Shown here: one piece after another, positions 32,748-53,955 of the stretch
Position numbering within the stretch: the stretch's first letter is position 1
How the letters are laid out: every line of letters starts with the position of its first letter
From: Asterias amurensis
Taxonomy: Eukaryota; Echinodermata; Asteroidea; Forcipulatida; Asteriidae
Direction: 5' to 3'
Assembly: GCF_032118995.1 (NCBI RefSeq)
Contig: NC_092650.1
Location: 1,736,001-1,800,000 of the forward strand
Length of the DNA stretch: 64,000 nt
Made by a program: the position numbers and the translations under genes
Notes under the pieces: model-generated
Told to the model about the DNA's origin: nothing
Database searches by the model: none
What the model saw: the letters and a program-made list of their open reading frames with translations, nothing else

Positions 32748-33947
32748 TTTGAGGAAAGAAACTGTTACAATTCTATCCTTGAATGAGCCCAGATTCTAAT
32801 AATGTTTCAGCTTCGCCAGTTACGGCATTTTCTCTCACTTAAAATACAAAAATAAAGAGAGTTCCAACTGGAAACAATCCGTACCGCTCGCTCTCATCAC
32901 AACATAATTTTAATCTCTCACACAGCGCCCTCTTACGTTCCTTTTTTCCCCAGAAGAACAGACCAAGAAAAAGAAACGAAAAATGACTTTCGCAAGTTTA
33001 TGAATGACGTCATGAACTTGTTGGAACATGCGAAAAAGTGGCGCGCCGATCTGTCGCTTGATTTCGAGGCCTCGATGTTGAGTAAATATCTAATATTTGT
33101 GGAAGTTTGTTTCATTTTAAAAACTTAAACTTATCCTTACTGTGTAGTCTTTTCATGCTTTAGAACTTAGAGTGTGAGAATTTAACTGGAGACTGAACAA
33201 CAGGTAGGTAGTACGGCGATTTTATTTTTGGTTTTTTTGCGGTGAAAACCTTCATTAACCAGTTGCAGTATTACTTTCTGATGTCCACCTAAACGGCTAA
33301 ATGATACAAATATTCAATTTTATAATGGTTTTAAATTAAGCAAGCTGTATGTGCGGTATAAAATGTGGCTAAAGTGGTTTCCACGAAGATAAATTGTTTA
33401 ACCATGCAGGAAGGAAATTTACTCTCTGCTGAATAAGGTTTATCCGAACCGCGATTCAGAACCGCAATGGAATGCGTTATTGGTAGGCAGAGAGAGGGGA
33501 AGGGGCATTCGACGCTGTGGTGTACATGGTGTATGTTGTCATGCACGACCGTGCGCACGCATGGCCTATATCATTCATGGTGTTGGTTCAACAGCGCTCT
33601 CTCTTGATATTTTGCTATTCGCGATGAACCTAAGTAATATATCATGATTCATAAGACATAGGCATGCGCTGTCTGTTTTTGCCATAATGATTATCCCAAC
33701 CACCCAACCAAAATTCAAGCTTTCATAGACAAATTTATCTTCGATCAAGTTGTCATGACAACACATTAACTTTTTAACAACACATAACAATTTTATTTAC
33801 CATGAGCTAACTGTCAATACATATGATATTTCATTCATGATTATTATTTGATCAAATTTATTATTATAGGCTCTCGTCATGTTTTGTAATTGTGTAATAT
33901 CCCCCACACGCTCTTCACATTGCAGGTTTTTCGTTAATCTTTTAGTA
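32748..33947. promoter_or_regulatory. LPCAT/PARP2 divergent promoter interval
   Basis: The 1.2 kb between opposed start codons holds no recognisable gene and no clear repeat. A likely 5'-UTR splice acceptor (CACATTGCAG, ending at 33925) lies just before the PARP2 start, suggesting a noncoding first exon upstream. The promoter role is inferred from layout. Confidence 0.45.
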
Positions 33948-43665
<9,718 letters not shown>

Positions 43666-43709
43666 GGGGATACTGAATAGTATATGATGTATGAAGTATA
43701 CAGTGCCTT

Positions 43710-43812
43710 TCAGGGCTCAAATTTAGGGGTGAATCCACAATAATACCACATGGCTTGTAGGGAACAATGGTTACTGGACCAGCATTTATTTTACGAGACC
43801 AGAATGTAATGA
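43710..43812 (+). repeat. Family Y fragment downstream of PARP2
   Basis: GGGCTCAAATTTAGGGGTG, TACCACATGGCTTGTAGGG, ACTGGACCAGCATTTATTTT, leading directly into the minisatellite. It begins 45 bp after the PARP2 stop, probably in the 3' UTR. Confidence 0.6.
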
Positions 43813-43832
43813 GAAAGTTTTTTCTACACAGT

Positions 43833-44310
43833 TTAGACGAGTCTTGAGATTTGAGTTCAGATGAGTCTTGAGATTTGAGTTCAGATGAGTCTTGAGATTT
43901 GAGTTCAGATGAGTCTTGAGATTTGAGTTCGGATGAGTCTTGAGATTTGAGTTCGGATGAGTCTTGAGATTTGAGTTCAGGTGAGTCTTGAGATTTGAGT
44001 TCAGATGAGTCTTAGGATTTGAGTTCGGATGAGTCTTGAGATTTGAGTTCAGATGAGTCTTCAGATTTGAGTTCAGATGATTCTTGAGGTTTGAGTTCGG
44101 ATGAGTCTTGAGATTTGAGTTCAGATAAGTCTTAAAATTTGAGTTCAGATGAGTCTTGAGATTTGAGTTTAGATGATTCTTGAGGTTTGAGTTCAGATGA
44201 GTCTTGAGATTTGAGTTTAGATGAGTCTTGAGATTTGAGTTCAAATGAGTCTTGAGATTTGAGTTCAGATGAGTCTTAAGATTTGAGTTAAGGTGAGTCT
44301 TGAGAATGGT
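43833..44310. repeat. 24-bp minisatellite, about 19-20 units
   Basis: The unit GATGAGTCTTGAGATTTGAG plus TTCA repeats with scattered substitutions. An open frame on the minus strand gives an eight-residue period (NSNLKTHL), explained by 24 being a multiple of three. It probably lies in or just after the PARP2 3' UTR. Confidence 0.95.
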
Positions 44311-45040
44311 GATGTCATGAAATGGCTATCAGTAAAAATGTGTAAATGGGTACCTGACTCTTACCATTGCCTGCAAAGTTAAAAACCACTTGGGTTGGAT
44401 ATGAACCCAATACCATTGCATGGGGTTGAAAGTAAAATTGAAGTCTTTCTCAGATTCAATTTTTGGGGTGAAAAATAATACTTCTTAATAATACATTAGT
44501 TCAATGGGGGTCGTTTCTAACAATGTTTTATACTATCAATAGCTATCTGTGCTTGATACCAAGTAAGCTTCTATAATGGTCACTAATTTTCAGAGTAATT
44601 ACCCAAGGTATACCCTCCTTTTGAATGACTTGCTTTTTTTGCCCAAAACAAGTACAAGGTGTACATGTTTACACCTTTTGCTTTATTTGTCTTATTTTCT
44701 AATAAAATACTTATTTTCAATTGAGAGATTGGATGGTGAGGCTCATGTATGCTGCAATAGAGAGGTTCAAGTTGTAAATGAAGCTTTTGTTAAATCAAAT
44801 GTAAATATTTTAAGAACTAATTGCTAGAATCTTTTCTTTACATTATAACAGATGAGTTCATGCGATTAAGACTTTCTGGTTGAATGGAAAGTCATCTGTA
44901 AATTATTTACTTTAATAGTGTTTGATACAAAGAAGTTTGAAATACTCAGACTTGATTAAGCTATTGCTCAGTATCTTTGCTGTTTGGTTGTCTAACCAAT
45001 TAGGTGGACTCAAATCGAAACTTTGTTCAGAAATATTTTC
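44311..45040. other. Intergenic stretch after PARP2
   Basis: Contains a diverged right half of family A at about 44500-44605 (GGGTCGTTTCTAACAATG) and AATAAA at 44701, a possible distal PARP2 poly(A) signal. Otherwise nothing is recognised. Confidence 0.4.
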
Positions 45041-45045
45041 GCTTA

Positions 45046-45180
45046 CATACAGGCATGCAACTTTTCCTCGGATCTCAGTTTTACTATTCAATATTGAAAA
45101 ATACTATACAAATCATTGAAACTTGTAATTTTTTTTTTTTTGGGGGGGGGGGTGAAGCAACTGTTGCATGCCTGTACATA
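45046..45180. mobile_element. Inverted-repeat element with T/G homopolymers
   Basis: ACATACAGGCATGCAAC faces GTTGCATGCCTGTACAT. The interior holds a T13 then G11 run. Confidence 0.6.
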
Positions 45181-45636
45181 AGTTTAAAGTAACAGCCAAT
45201 GTATAATATTGCATACAATTCTAAACTACAAAGTAAATGTAGGATTTGAAACTTTGGATGGTGGGAATTTTGATATGGAAAAGTTTGCCGTAACACCATG
45301 TAATGACTATCTCTCAATGAGTTGGGTAGTTCTGAAAAGAACCATTGGTTTCAACTCGGCGTTTCGATCAGTATGCTCTGATAACAGGAAAAGCCATTGA
45401 AATCTATCGATGTTGGAGACCTTCGATTGATCTAAAATGTCTTGTTCATTTGAGGCATTACTTTATTCTTCAGTGTATAGATTATATTTGCTTTGTGTAT
45501 CTTTATGTTGTTGTCCTCTTTTTATAACAACATTCCTGTTATAATTCGGCCAGCCCGAGCAATCTTGTTATAACAAGAGTCAAGTGTATCATGAGAATGT
45601 TTAAATACTCAGTTATTTAAGCCCATTATCAAAGGG

Positions 45637-45938
45637 TCAATGTGCCTTATTTTTGACTGTGCGAGGGCGCTATAAATAGTATTTTTTATCACTTCCGGGT
45701 ATACGCGATTCGGCCTGCATAGATTAATAGGCGTTGTCACTTTTGTTGCGTAGAGTTTCAATTTGCTTTAGAGGTGGATTATAACGGCTCCTTTAAAAGT
45801 CTTATTGTCCGTGATGGATTAGTCTGTGGTGGTTATGTGTTCCAATCGTTAATAACTGTTTTTGGTATGAATGAATACACCCCCGGAAGTGATCGAGAGC
45901 GCCCTCACACAGTCAAAAATATGGCCCATTGATTGAAG
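45637..45938. mobile_element. 302-bp inverted-repeat element between PARP2 and MTG2
   Basis: TTTTTGACTGTGCGAGGGCG (left) faces CGCCCTCACACAGTCAAAAA (right, one mismatch). ACTTCCGGGTATACGC faces ACCCCCGGAAGTG further in. Noncoding. Confidence 0.8.
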
Positions 45939-46507
45939 GCCAACGATTGATCAAAGGTCAACTAACAAATTTTTCTGAAGAGCAACTGAAACTTTATAGA
46001 TGGAAAATTCATACCATGAATGTATTCAGATATTTTTTATTAAAAGTTAAAATTACTCGAGAGTAATTGTACATAGATATAGCAAATAAAGCAAATAAAG
46101 CAAAGCATTACTCATATATACGGTTTGTTATTTCGTTGTTCAGTATCCCATTTTATTAATATAACATTTGGTGTCAACTTATTGCGTCAACTAATTTTGT
46201 CAACCTGGGGCCTTGTGCTATTATAAAGCATTACTGTGTTAGGTAACAAGATTCTCCTTCCTTCATATAGAATTCACATGTATCTTCATTGGAAAGCTTG
46301 GCATATTGACTCTTCAGAGACGATAGTGGCCACAAGCGGCTTGTACCAAAATGCCCATAGCGGCAATAAACAGTTGCAAGGTTTTACCTACTTTAACATG
46401 AAGAGGTCAAAGTAATGGTCATGTCTGGATGTCTGGATATGAAAATTTCCAATGTTGACATAACGCCCTAATCACTGAAACCAAACAGTTTTCTGTTTCA
46501 TGGTATT

Positions 46508-46513
46508 TTTATT
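46508..46513 (-). terminator. Possible MTG2 poly(A) signal
   Basis: TTTATT on the plus strand reads AATAAA on the MTG2 strand, about 250 bp after the stop codon. AT-rich background makes chance matches likely. Confidence 0.3.
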
Positions 46514-46766
46514 GACATTTTTACTGCAAAACTAATTTTCTGTTTCATATTTTGTTGTTGACATTTAAACTGAAACATTCTTTCATGAACAATAATACCA
46601 ATGTCTGGGTGTTTTGTGATGGTTATACAGAAATGAATGATCTCTAACGGGAACGTAAAGGGAAACAAATGCATTTCTTGCCGTTTGACTTTTAAGTTAT
46701 TTCAAATAGTTCAAGCAGACACCTTCAGTGGAATATTTACCTTTAATCAACAACTTTTATCAACAA

Positions 46767-49700
46767 TCATAATATTCTCTTGCCTTGTTTGACCACAGGT
46801 TTCAATCTACCCTTCATATCCTCATCATAAAGTTCCCTCAAATGAACCTTGAGGTGAGCAATATTTGTGAGGTAGTGAGCAGAAATAACAATGATAGGTA
46901 GCTGAACATTCTCACGCAGAAGCGCCAACTTCTCCTCTGCTTCTGGTAAATCAATTTTATTCGCGAGAATGGCGTGAGGTCGTTGTGAGAGACCTTCTTT
47001 GTACTGCTCAAGCTCATACTGAAGATCGTAGAGTTGCGTCCAGGGTTCTTTGGCTGAGAGATCGAGGACATAAAGGAGGCAGCTACAACGCTCGATGTGT
47101 CGGAGGAAGGAGTGACCCAGGCCTCGGTTGAGATGAGCCCCACGGATTAACCCCGGTAAATCAGCAACTGTGGCCAAGAGAAGAGTATAGAAATGCCAGG
47201 GGGTTTGTCAACTTTGATAAGCTCAAGTGATACCATTTATTGATTACACACCAAACAGCGGGATTAGCGCCAATAACAGGATGGATAGGGAACAAGAAAT
47301 TTTCATTCATAAATATCCCAGACAGTTTCTCTACTCCTATTGGTGGAGAGCGCGCCACGTGGCCGTGGGGGTGTTTAAACGGTTGATAATGACCAGTGTT
47401 TATAACCGGTTGGCTTCCGCGTGTCAGGCGCGCAAGATTATCACTCGGAACGCAATTCATAGCTATTAGTATAATCAGTTTATGTGTAGCCCTCGCCTTG
47501 TGGCCGTCCGTCCTTGTGATGTTGGGCATTCTCTCATATAAAGTAGAAATAAACAAATCTTTCTGATATTCTACTGTACCTGCAACTTGTTCCAAGTCAT
47601 CATATTCCACCATTCCTACGTGTGGATTGAGAGTCGTGAATGGGTAGGCGGCTACAGCAGGCCTTGCTCTAGATAATGCTCTCAATAAAGTAGATTTGCC
47701 TGCATTTGGAAACCCAATCTGAAGAGGGAAAATAAATAATGAGTTCTTTATTAAAATTGTTCAAAGTAGCAATCTCCTTAAAAGATATACATGTTCAAAT
47801 TAATACCTATAATAGTAAACTTGCAGGTACAACCACGTGTAAAATCTCTCTTGGAGGAGTGCTGACTCTGAAAAAAAAAAGGTGTGGTCTCAACATTTTG
47901 GAGCAGTGTACGCTGCTCATCTTCAGGAGAAAGCTGACAGAGGAAGCACAGTATCCCAAAGTGTTTGCAAGGTTGGCCGTGACCAAACTAACCCCCAAAA
48001 TGAAAACGTGGTGAGCGGACACTGAAAGAAATTTGAATCACTTCTAGTACAGCTTTTATTTTAACTGGATCATTGAGCTGTAACAGAAAACATCAGACAA
48101 GCTTGTTATATTTTGTCTTATCACATAATGCCACCAAGAGAGTAATTGCCCAATTTGAAGGGAAAAATGACACAAAGTTACTCTTACCAATCCAGCGTGT
48201 GCCATTATTTTGAGTTCCAACGACACCAGAGATTCTTCACCAGGAGTTCCCCGTCCTGCAATCCGAGGGGTTCTGTTCGATGGTGTCGCAAACGATTTAT
48301 TGCCTCGACCTCCTTGACCTCCGCGGGCAATGACAAACTAGAGAGAGAGAGAGAAGAAATATTTCTCAACTCAACAATCCTATGAAAGTATAATTAGTTG
48401 TGACTGGTTTCTCTACTCTTTGCGTAAACCCCCATCACACCAGACTCGTTCTCCCTCTGCTCTGAAAAATGTAGCTGATTGTACTTAAACTATGGACTAG
48501 TAGTAGCAACTTTTACGGTCTTTTTTAAGAACTTCATGAGCGGGCTCGGGCAGGTTTGATTGGCATGGTGCTCAAATTTGCTCCAACGACCATCCCGCCC
48601 TGCAGTTTGACAGAGTGTCATGATACTTAAATAGGAGAAGGACATACTCTGAAAGGAATTGACGAACTCGGGAGGTACTGGACAGGATGCGGCTCGACTT
48701 CATACGGATGTACATGTGCACACAAAACGCGTCAGTAAGCTATACGTTCCAGCCAGACCAAACCTATTTTAATATTTTCTTAGGACGGGTTCGGGCGTTT
48801 TGAGAACTAGTTTGGTGTGACCCAGCCTTTAGGTTGCATTTTGTTGAGTATTATTTTTTGCTAAATAGCTGAAAGAAATTAGGAAGATGTGTGACTCTTG
48901 AAAGCTGAACTCTCCTCACCTGATCCCCTTCTGACTCCAGATCTACTACAGTGACCTTGTCATCTTTGACGACTGTTCCGACTGGAACCTTAAACATAAA
49001 AAAACAGATAATTGTATTAAAAAACACATCTGTGATCAAGTTTAGGATGAAAAAATGGTTCTTGGATTGACAGTGGCTAAGTAAAAAAAATGTATGATGG
49101 TTACATAAAAGACATGGGCTTGAATTTGGGGTAAAATTCCACAAAATCACAGGGCTTGTACATGTAGCCCAAAATTATTACTGGTTCAGAATTAATTTGC
49201 AAGACCAGAATCTTTATAAGAACATGTTCAAAGAAAAAGCTTTCTACAGAGTTTAACATATAATTTTATTTTATTTAAAAAAGCACTACTAAGAAGAGAA
49301 GATTATCTCATTTGTGTTATGGGTTATATTTTGAGACTCATTATTCAATGGAGTTGTTTGACCAGCCTCACAGTCAACATTTGAGCATAATTTCTTTCTG
49401 TTCAAGATATTAATTACAAAGTTAGGTATTATTATTCAATTGACAAGCACAAGACCACCGAACATGTCTGGTCAAGAGTTTACCGGACCAGGGCTAAAAA
49501 CACTTGCCTTTAGTCCAGTGTCAAATATCGAGCCCTGGAAAAACAGAAATATAAAAGACCACTGACTATAACAAAAAAACAGGGTGGACTTACTTTAACA
49601 ATTGTATGAGCACCATTTTTGCCACTGCTGTTGTTCTTTGCTCCTGGATGTCCATGTTCTGCTTTGTAGTGTGGTCTTACTGCCCCCAGAGACTTTGTGC

Positions 49701-50868
49701 GCCTGTCCGCTAAGAACAAATAATAATCATTAAACATAGATAATAATATACAACAGTGTAACATTAATTGGCTTGTTCATAGAGCACGGCAGTAGGTTTA
49801 ATGAGCACAACAACATTATTGCTTAAATCAAAATGCTGTAACCAGCCAAAACACAATGTCATATGTATAATTTTTTTCCTCAGTTCTGCTAAGCAGAAAA
49901 ATTGTTAATCAATATTATCTGCTTAAGCAGCTCTATGAAATCGGGCCGAGGCACCCCTCTTAAGCCACCACTAGATTGATTGAGTTTTTCGTCTAAACAA
50001 AAGAAGAGTTGAGATCAGTAATGCCAAATTAATCCCCAAGGGTTGACTTTTACCTTGAAGTAAAATGTGGCCCCCATTCCCTCCGTCTCCACCGTCAGGT
50101 CCGCCAAATTCTTCAAAAGCTGCTCTTCTTAGTGAAATAGAACCATTTCCACCATCCCCTGCTTTCACACGAACCCTCCTCCAATCCACAAATCGTTTGG
50201 TCTGAAACAAAATAGAGAGAAGAAAAAAAACCAGAGACTGAAAACATCTGATGATCTAAAGGCCCTAGACCTCTTGCATATATGACATCACACTCTCTAA
50301 TAGCGCCACTCTTGAGGCCAAAAGGAGGCAGATTATTGGACGACAGCTGTTCTTTGTGCAGAAAAATTTGCAGGTGACATCAGCGTACCTGGTAGCAATT
50401 AACATTAAATGCAATGGGGTCCATTTCCATTCCATCATTTTGGGAGTCAAATCTTTTGTGCATATAAAGTATGGTTTGTGCACGATTTTAACTCCCAAAT
50501 TGAATAGGATAGCTGCGTGTGAGTGTGCAAATGGGGTCTATACACAGGATACTACAAGCTCATATAAATAAAGCACTATTTGTGAAGTTATATTTTGGGA
50601 CAAGAGTCTTCACTGGTGTCATCAGAAAGTTGTGTTTTGAATCCCGCCTGGAAAAAAAACAAGCAGAAAAAAAAACACTTTCAGACTTTAGAAAACCTAC
50701 CAGCTTTTTTTCAGATAGCTCATGCTTTCTGCTTTCAACATCTCCAGAAGAATACCTGGCATTGAAGGCTTGGATGTGATTGGTTGAACATGCGGCCAAT
50801 AGGGGTCTTGATTGGTGCCTCAGCGTCAGTAGCAGTTTAAAAACATCCCTTCCGCTAGGTTTTATCAT
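46767..50868 (-). CDS. MTG2: Mitochondrial ribosome-associated Obg-family GTPase, seven exons
   Basis: Obg/CgtA GTPase acting in late assembly of the mitochondrial large ribosomal subunit. Exons on the minus strand: 50701-50868, 50054-50201, 49594-49709, 48920-48988, 48188-48337, 47580-47718, 46767-47167. They total 1191 nt (396 aa plus stop; human MTG2 is 406). The N-terminal 56 residues are rich in Arg, Ser and hydrophobic residues with few acids, as in a mitochondrial presequence. The glycine-rich Obg domain starts at [19 protein letters not shown] and includes [14 protein letters not shown] and [14 protein letters not shown]-domain motifs: G1 GFPNAGKST (219-227), G2 within YPFTTL, G3 DLPG (266-269), G4 NKID (333-336), G5 ISAH (358-361). 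[16 protein letters not shown] matches MTG2 rather than GTPBP10. Tail to tail with PARP2. TTTATT at 46508-46513 (AATAAA on the coding strand) may end the transcript. Confidence 0.96.
47815..47935 (+). repeat. Interspersed repeat family M copy in MTG2 intron
   Basis: GTAAACTTGCAGGTACAACC, GGTGTGGTCTCAACATTTTG, ACGCTGCTCATCTTCAGG, in the order seen at 11140. Confidence 0.55.
48430..48822. mobile_element. Inverted-repeat element of about 390 bp in MTG2 intron
   Basis: CCATCACACCAGACTCGTTC faces GAACTAGTTTGGTGTGACCC with a few mismatches. The interior is GC-richer than the intron and repeats GGCTCGGGCAGG and GGGTTCGGGCG-type words. Confidence 0.6.
49113..49533. mobile_element. Family Y element, fullest copy, in MTG2 intron
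   Basis: GGGCTTGAATTTGGGGTAAA at the left faces CAAATATCGAGCCC at the right. TGGTTCAGAATTAATTTGC and AAGACCAGAA match the other copies. Confidence 0.6.
49810..49952. repeat. Family E fragment in MTG2 intron
   Basis: AATGCTGTAACCAGCCAAAA, TTCTGCTAAGCAGAAAAATTG and CTATGAAATCGGGCC match the family E right side. Confidence 0.6.
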
Positions 50869-51068
50869 TTCTATTTAAAGACAAAAATAACATTTTAATT
50901 TAAAGTAACTTTTACTCGTTAATATTATTATTAGTATTCAGACTACTACGTTGTAGTCAGTTATATTTCTGAATTGACTACCGCCATTGGATGGTTGTTT
51001 TAACTTTGGTTGACATGGTATTTAGTAATTACATCCTACATGCTAAATACACATCAACACATGGATTC

Positions 51069-51202
51069 CTAGCCCACCTTGTTGAGCTGTAAATGGCTCC
51101 GCTTTTATTAACATCGGTCTCATCACATCACTGTCACTGTCGCTGAGACCGATGTTAAAAGCGGAGCCATTTACAGCTCAACAAGGTCACAAGGTGGGCT
51201 AA
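51069..51202. mobile_element. Near-perfect 134-bp hairpin element with target duplication, upstream of MTG2
   Basis: From TAGCCCACCTTGTTGAGCTG to a matching inverse ending AAGGTGGGCTA. Arms pair over about 50 bp with one 8-nt insertion (TCACAAGG). ATGGATTCC lies directly outside both ends, a 9-bp target duplication. Identical arms suggest a recent insertion. Confidence 0.88.
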
Positions 51203-52335
51203 TGGATTCCCAACACATCAGCCCATCATCCATATGCTTTACTTGAGACACACTACTCACTCACTTTCTCAGCAAACAACGAACAAAAAACAATTTTGTA
51301 GGGAGCGGCGTGACAAAATCAACCGCATGTACTCTCCATTTTAATAATAAAACTGACTTCCATTCAACTATGGAGGGCGCACTACAGAATCAGAAAGTTT
51401 CTATTTCTTGGCTCGACTACCTTTCACGAGGAACACCAGCCCGAATTATTCGTTTGAAATTATGGCAAGTCATAAATTAAATTCGAAAACAGATCGCTAC
51501 TGTTTGTAACAATGTTACCGAAACATTCAAACATTGTGTTTGATTTTGTAAAATACTTGCAAACAACTATGAGAGGTACTATGACAGTTTGCAGAAAATA
51601 TTGCAATTTTGGTTAAAACACTGATTGAGTGTTTCATTCGGCTGTCCATGCCAACCAAGGCGGTTTGTTTATTTTTCTCAATTGTCGAAAGGCTTTGTGA
51701 GAAGGGGCAAAGCACACAATGTTCGACAACTTTGAGAAAAATCAGCAAGGCGGGAATCCGACAAGGTCTATTTGACGCAGCTTTTGATTTTGATTTAGAG
51801 TTTTTATGAAAGCTCCATCAAAAAATACTACTTCAACAAACGCGGCCATATTTTAGCTAATAATATAACGAGTCGTTTTGCTTATTAATTTTAAAATAAT
51901 ACCAAACAATTTGATACACCTCCGCACCTTCCATGCAAATTGTTACGTCTTTTAATGCAGTCCAGGTTTTTTGGTGACCGTTTTTTTCATTCACAGAAAC
52001 GAATTCCAACAGCTTCGCGAGATGAGTTGGGCAATGACCAGAAACAACAGCATGACGTTGGTATCTCTTGAAAATTAATGTTCTTTACCATGTTCCTCTC
52101 ACACTGTGGCGAATTTGCTAGCGAATTTTGCCAACGATTGTATTTTTGATCGACAATCGGTCCTCAAACTTGGCGAACATTCGCAGTGTCTTTGCAGGTA
52201 TGCAAATTCAGAACGTTCGTCACAAGTAATTCTCCACCTGATTACGAAGATCGATCACTTTATAGGAAGCGCTCCCTAAATTTCAACGAATGTCACGGAG
52301 ACGGTCATTCGCTGCGATTTTTGTAAGTATTTTGG
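51203..52335. other. Intergenic stretch upstream of MTG2
   Basis: No gene is recognised. Weak inverted words (GTGGCGAATTTGC and TTCGCTGCGATT) around 52110-52320 hint at another degraded inverted-repeat element. Confidence 0.35.
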
Positions 52336-52337
52336 TA

Positions 52338-53480
52338 TTAAAGACAGTGGACACTATTGGTAATTGTCAAAGACCAGTCTTCTCACTTGGTGTATCTCAA
52401 CATATGCATAACATAACAAACCTGTGAAAATGTGAGCTCAATCGGTCGTCAAAGTTGCGAGATATTAATGACAGAAAAACCACCCTTGTCACAGTGAAGT
52501 TGTATGCTTTCAGATAAATTGTAAAACCCAAAGTCATTATAAATTTACCAAGTCAATTTCCGCTGTGGTTTATTACTTGTATAGATACATGTAATTATGA
52601 AACAATCCTTCAAAACTGTAATAGCATCTGCAAGGACTTTTGTTGAGGCTTCGCTCAATCACTTTTTGAGAGACAATACGCAAGTTGTCCCTGAAGATGC
52701 TTGACTTCGAGACCTCAAATTCTAAATCTGAGGTCTCGTAGTCAAATTCGTGGAAAATTAATTATTATAAACTATAGGTTTTCTCGGTCAATTTCGGAAA
52801 ATGAGCAGTCAATTTAACCACCAGCCTATTCTATTTCGCACGAAATCGAATGCTACTAAAAAGGGTCATTCGGTTTCATTTTAAGACTATTCAAATGTAC
52901 TTTTACGTCATTCGATTTAACAAAATAATCATTCAATTTAACAATTCATCGAAACTGCATTCAAATTCGCAGGAGTGTTTTTGAGGCGTGTGTTTAGGCA
53001 TGCGATTTAATGTTTTGGCACTCTTGAACATAAAAAAGCCAAGATGTCTGGCACGCCAACAGATGGTTGGTGAATATTTACAAAAAAACAACAGGAAATG
53101 CATAAAAAAACATTCCATCTTGAACCTGTGAAGGTACGAAACGGTTTGCCTTATACAGTTTATCTGTTTATTCGTATTTCTTTAGTCGTACTTATTTGAA
53201 TCCTCGGTGAGCGTAATTGAAAATGATTAAATCAGCAAAATCTCTAGTCGAACCAGCTTTGCTAAATTGAATGATGATTGTGTGTCATAAAAAAGAATGA
53301 GTGCGCTAGGAACTTGAATGCCTCAAAACGAAATTGAATGACCGAATTCTTAATTTGAAACGCAGTAAAAACCGGTGAGGCAAAATAGCTTTAATTCGAG
53401 CGCCTGAAAATGAAATTGGCTGCTCATTTGCCGAATTTGACCGAGAAAACCTTTAAAATAAACTATTTCTCAAATCTTGC
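52338..53480 (+). mobile_element. Family A copy broken by two insertions
   Basis: TTAAAGACAGTGGACACTATT starts it. Family A sequence runs to about 52515, is interrupted by about 175 unrelated bp, resumes at CTTGACTTCGAGACCTC (about 52690), and is interrupted again by the 675-bp element at 52777-53451. Confidence 0.7.
52777..53451. mobile_element. 675-bp inverted-repeat element nested in family A
   Basis: GGTTTTCTCGGTCAATTTCG faces CGAATTTGACCGAGAAAACC (one mismatch), with ATGAGCAGTCAATTT facing AAATTGGCTGCTCAT inside. The longest inverted-repeat element here, with no transposase-like frame. Confidence 0.8.
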
Positions 53481-53639
53481 CTTAATTTGGGCATAATAGA
53501 CCTATGGCCCTATGATATTTCACATACAGTGCATGCATTCATCCAATCATGCCACAAATAACGGGGAACGGCACAACAAATTACATTTTTTTAAAGTGGG
53601 GTTTCACATCTAAAAACCGTCGAAGCCATTGAAATTTGT

Positions 53640-53955
53640 ATTTTGGGCACTGAACACCTTTGGTAATTGTCAAAGAAAATGAGTATTCTCACTTGGTGTA
53701 TCCCGACATAAAATGCATAAAATAACTCCGTCATCGAAGCTGCAAGAAAACAATGAATGAACGAAAAAAAAAACACCACTGTGCCTGTTATAAGAGGCTT
53801 CAGGCCTGTGAGAAATTACCTCTTTCTAAAAAAAAACTACGTTACTTCAGAGAGAACCGTTTCTCACAATGTTTTATAATATCAACATTTCTCAACATGT
53901 AAGTTTTTATGCTACCAATTACTTGAGTAATTACCAATTACTGTCCAGCGCATTT
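53640..53955 (+). mobile_element. Diverged family A copy
   Basis: TTGGTAATTGTCAAAGAAAA, TCACTTGGTGTATCCCGAC, ACTTCAGAGAGAACCGTTTC and GAGTAATTACCAATTACTG. Internal parts are deleted relative to 30532-30921. Confidence 0.7.

Noticed and set aside
33879-33947. Upstream in-frame ATG for PARP2 adding 23 residues
   Set aside because: A probable splice acceptor (TTGCAG, ending at 33925) lies within this segment, and the added residues are not conserved-looking. The ATG at 33948 directly precedes the WWE domain.
43786-44244. 152-aa open frame with an eight-residue repeat
   Set aside because: It is a reading of a 24-bp minisatellite. The period is a multiple of three, so one frame stays open by chance. 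It has no start context, no neighbours and no domain.
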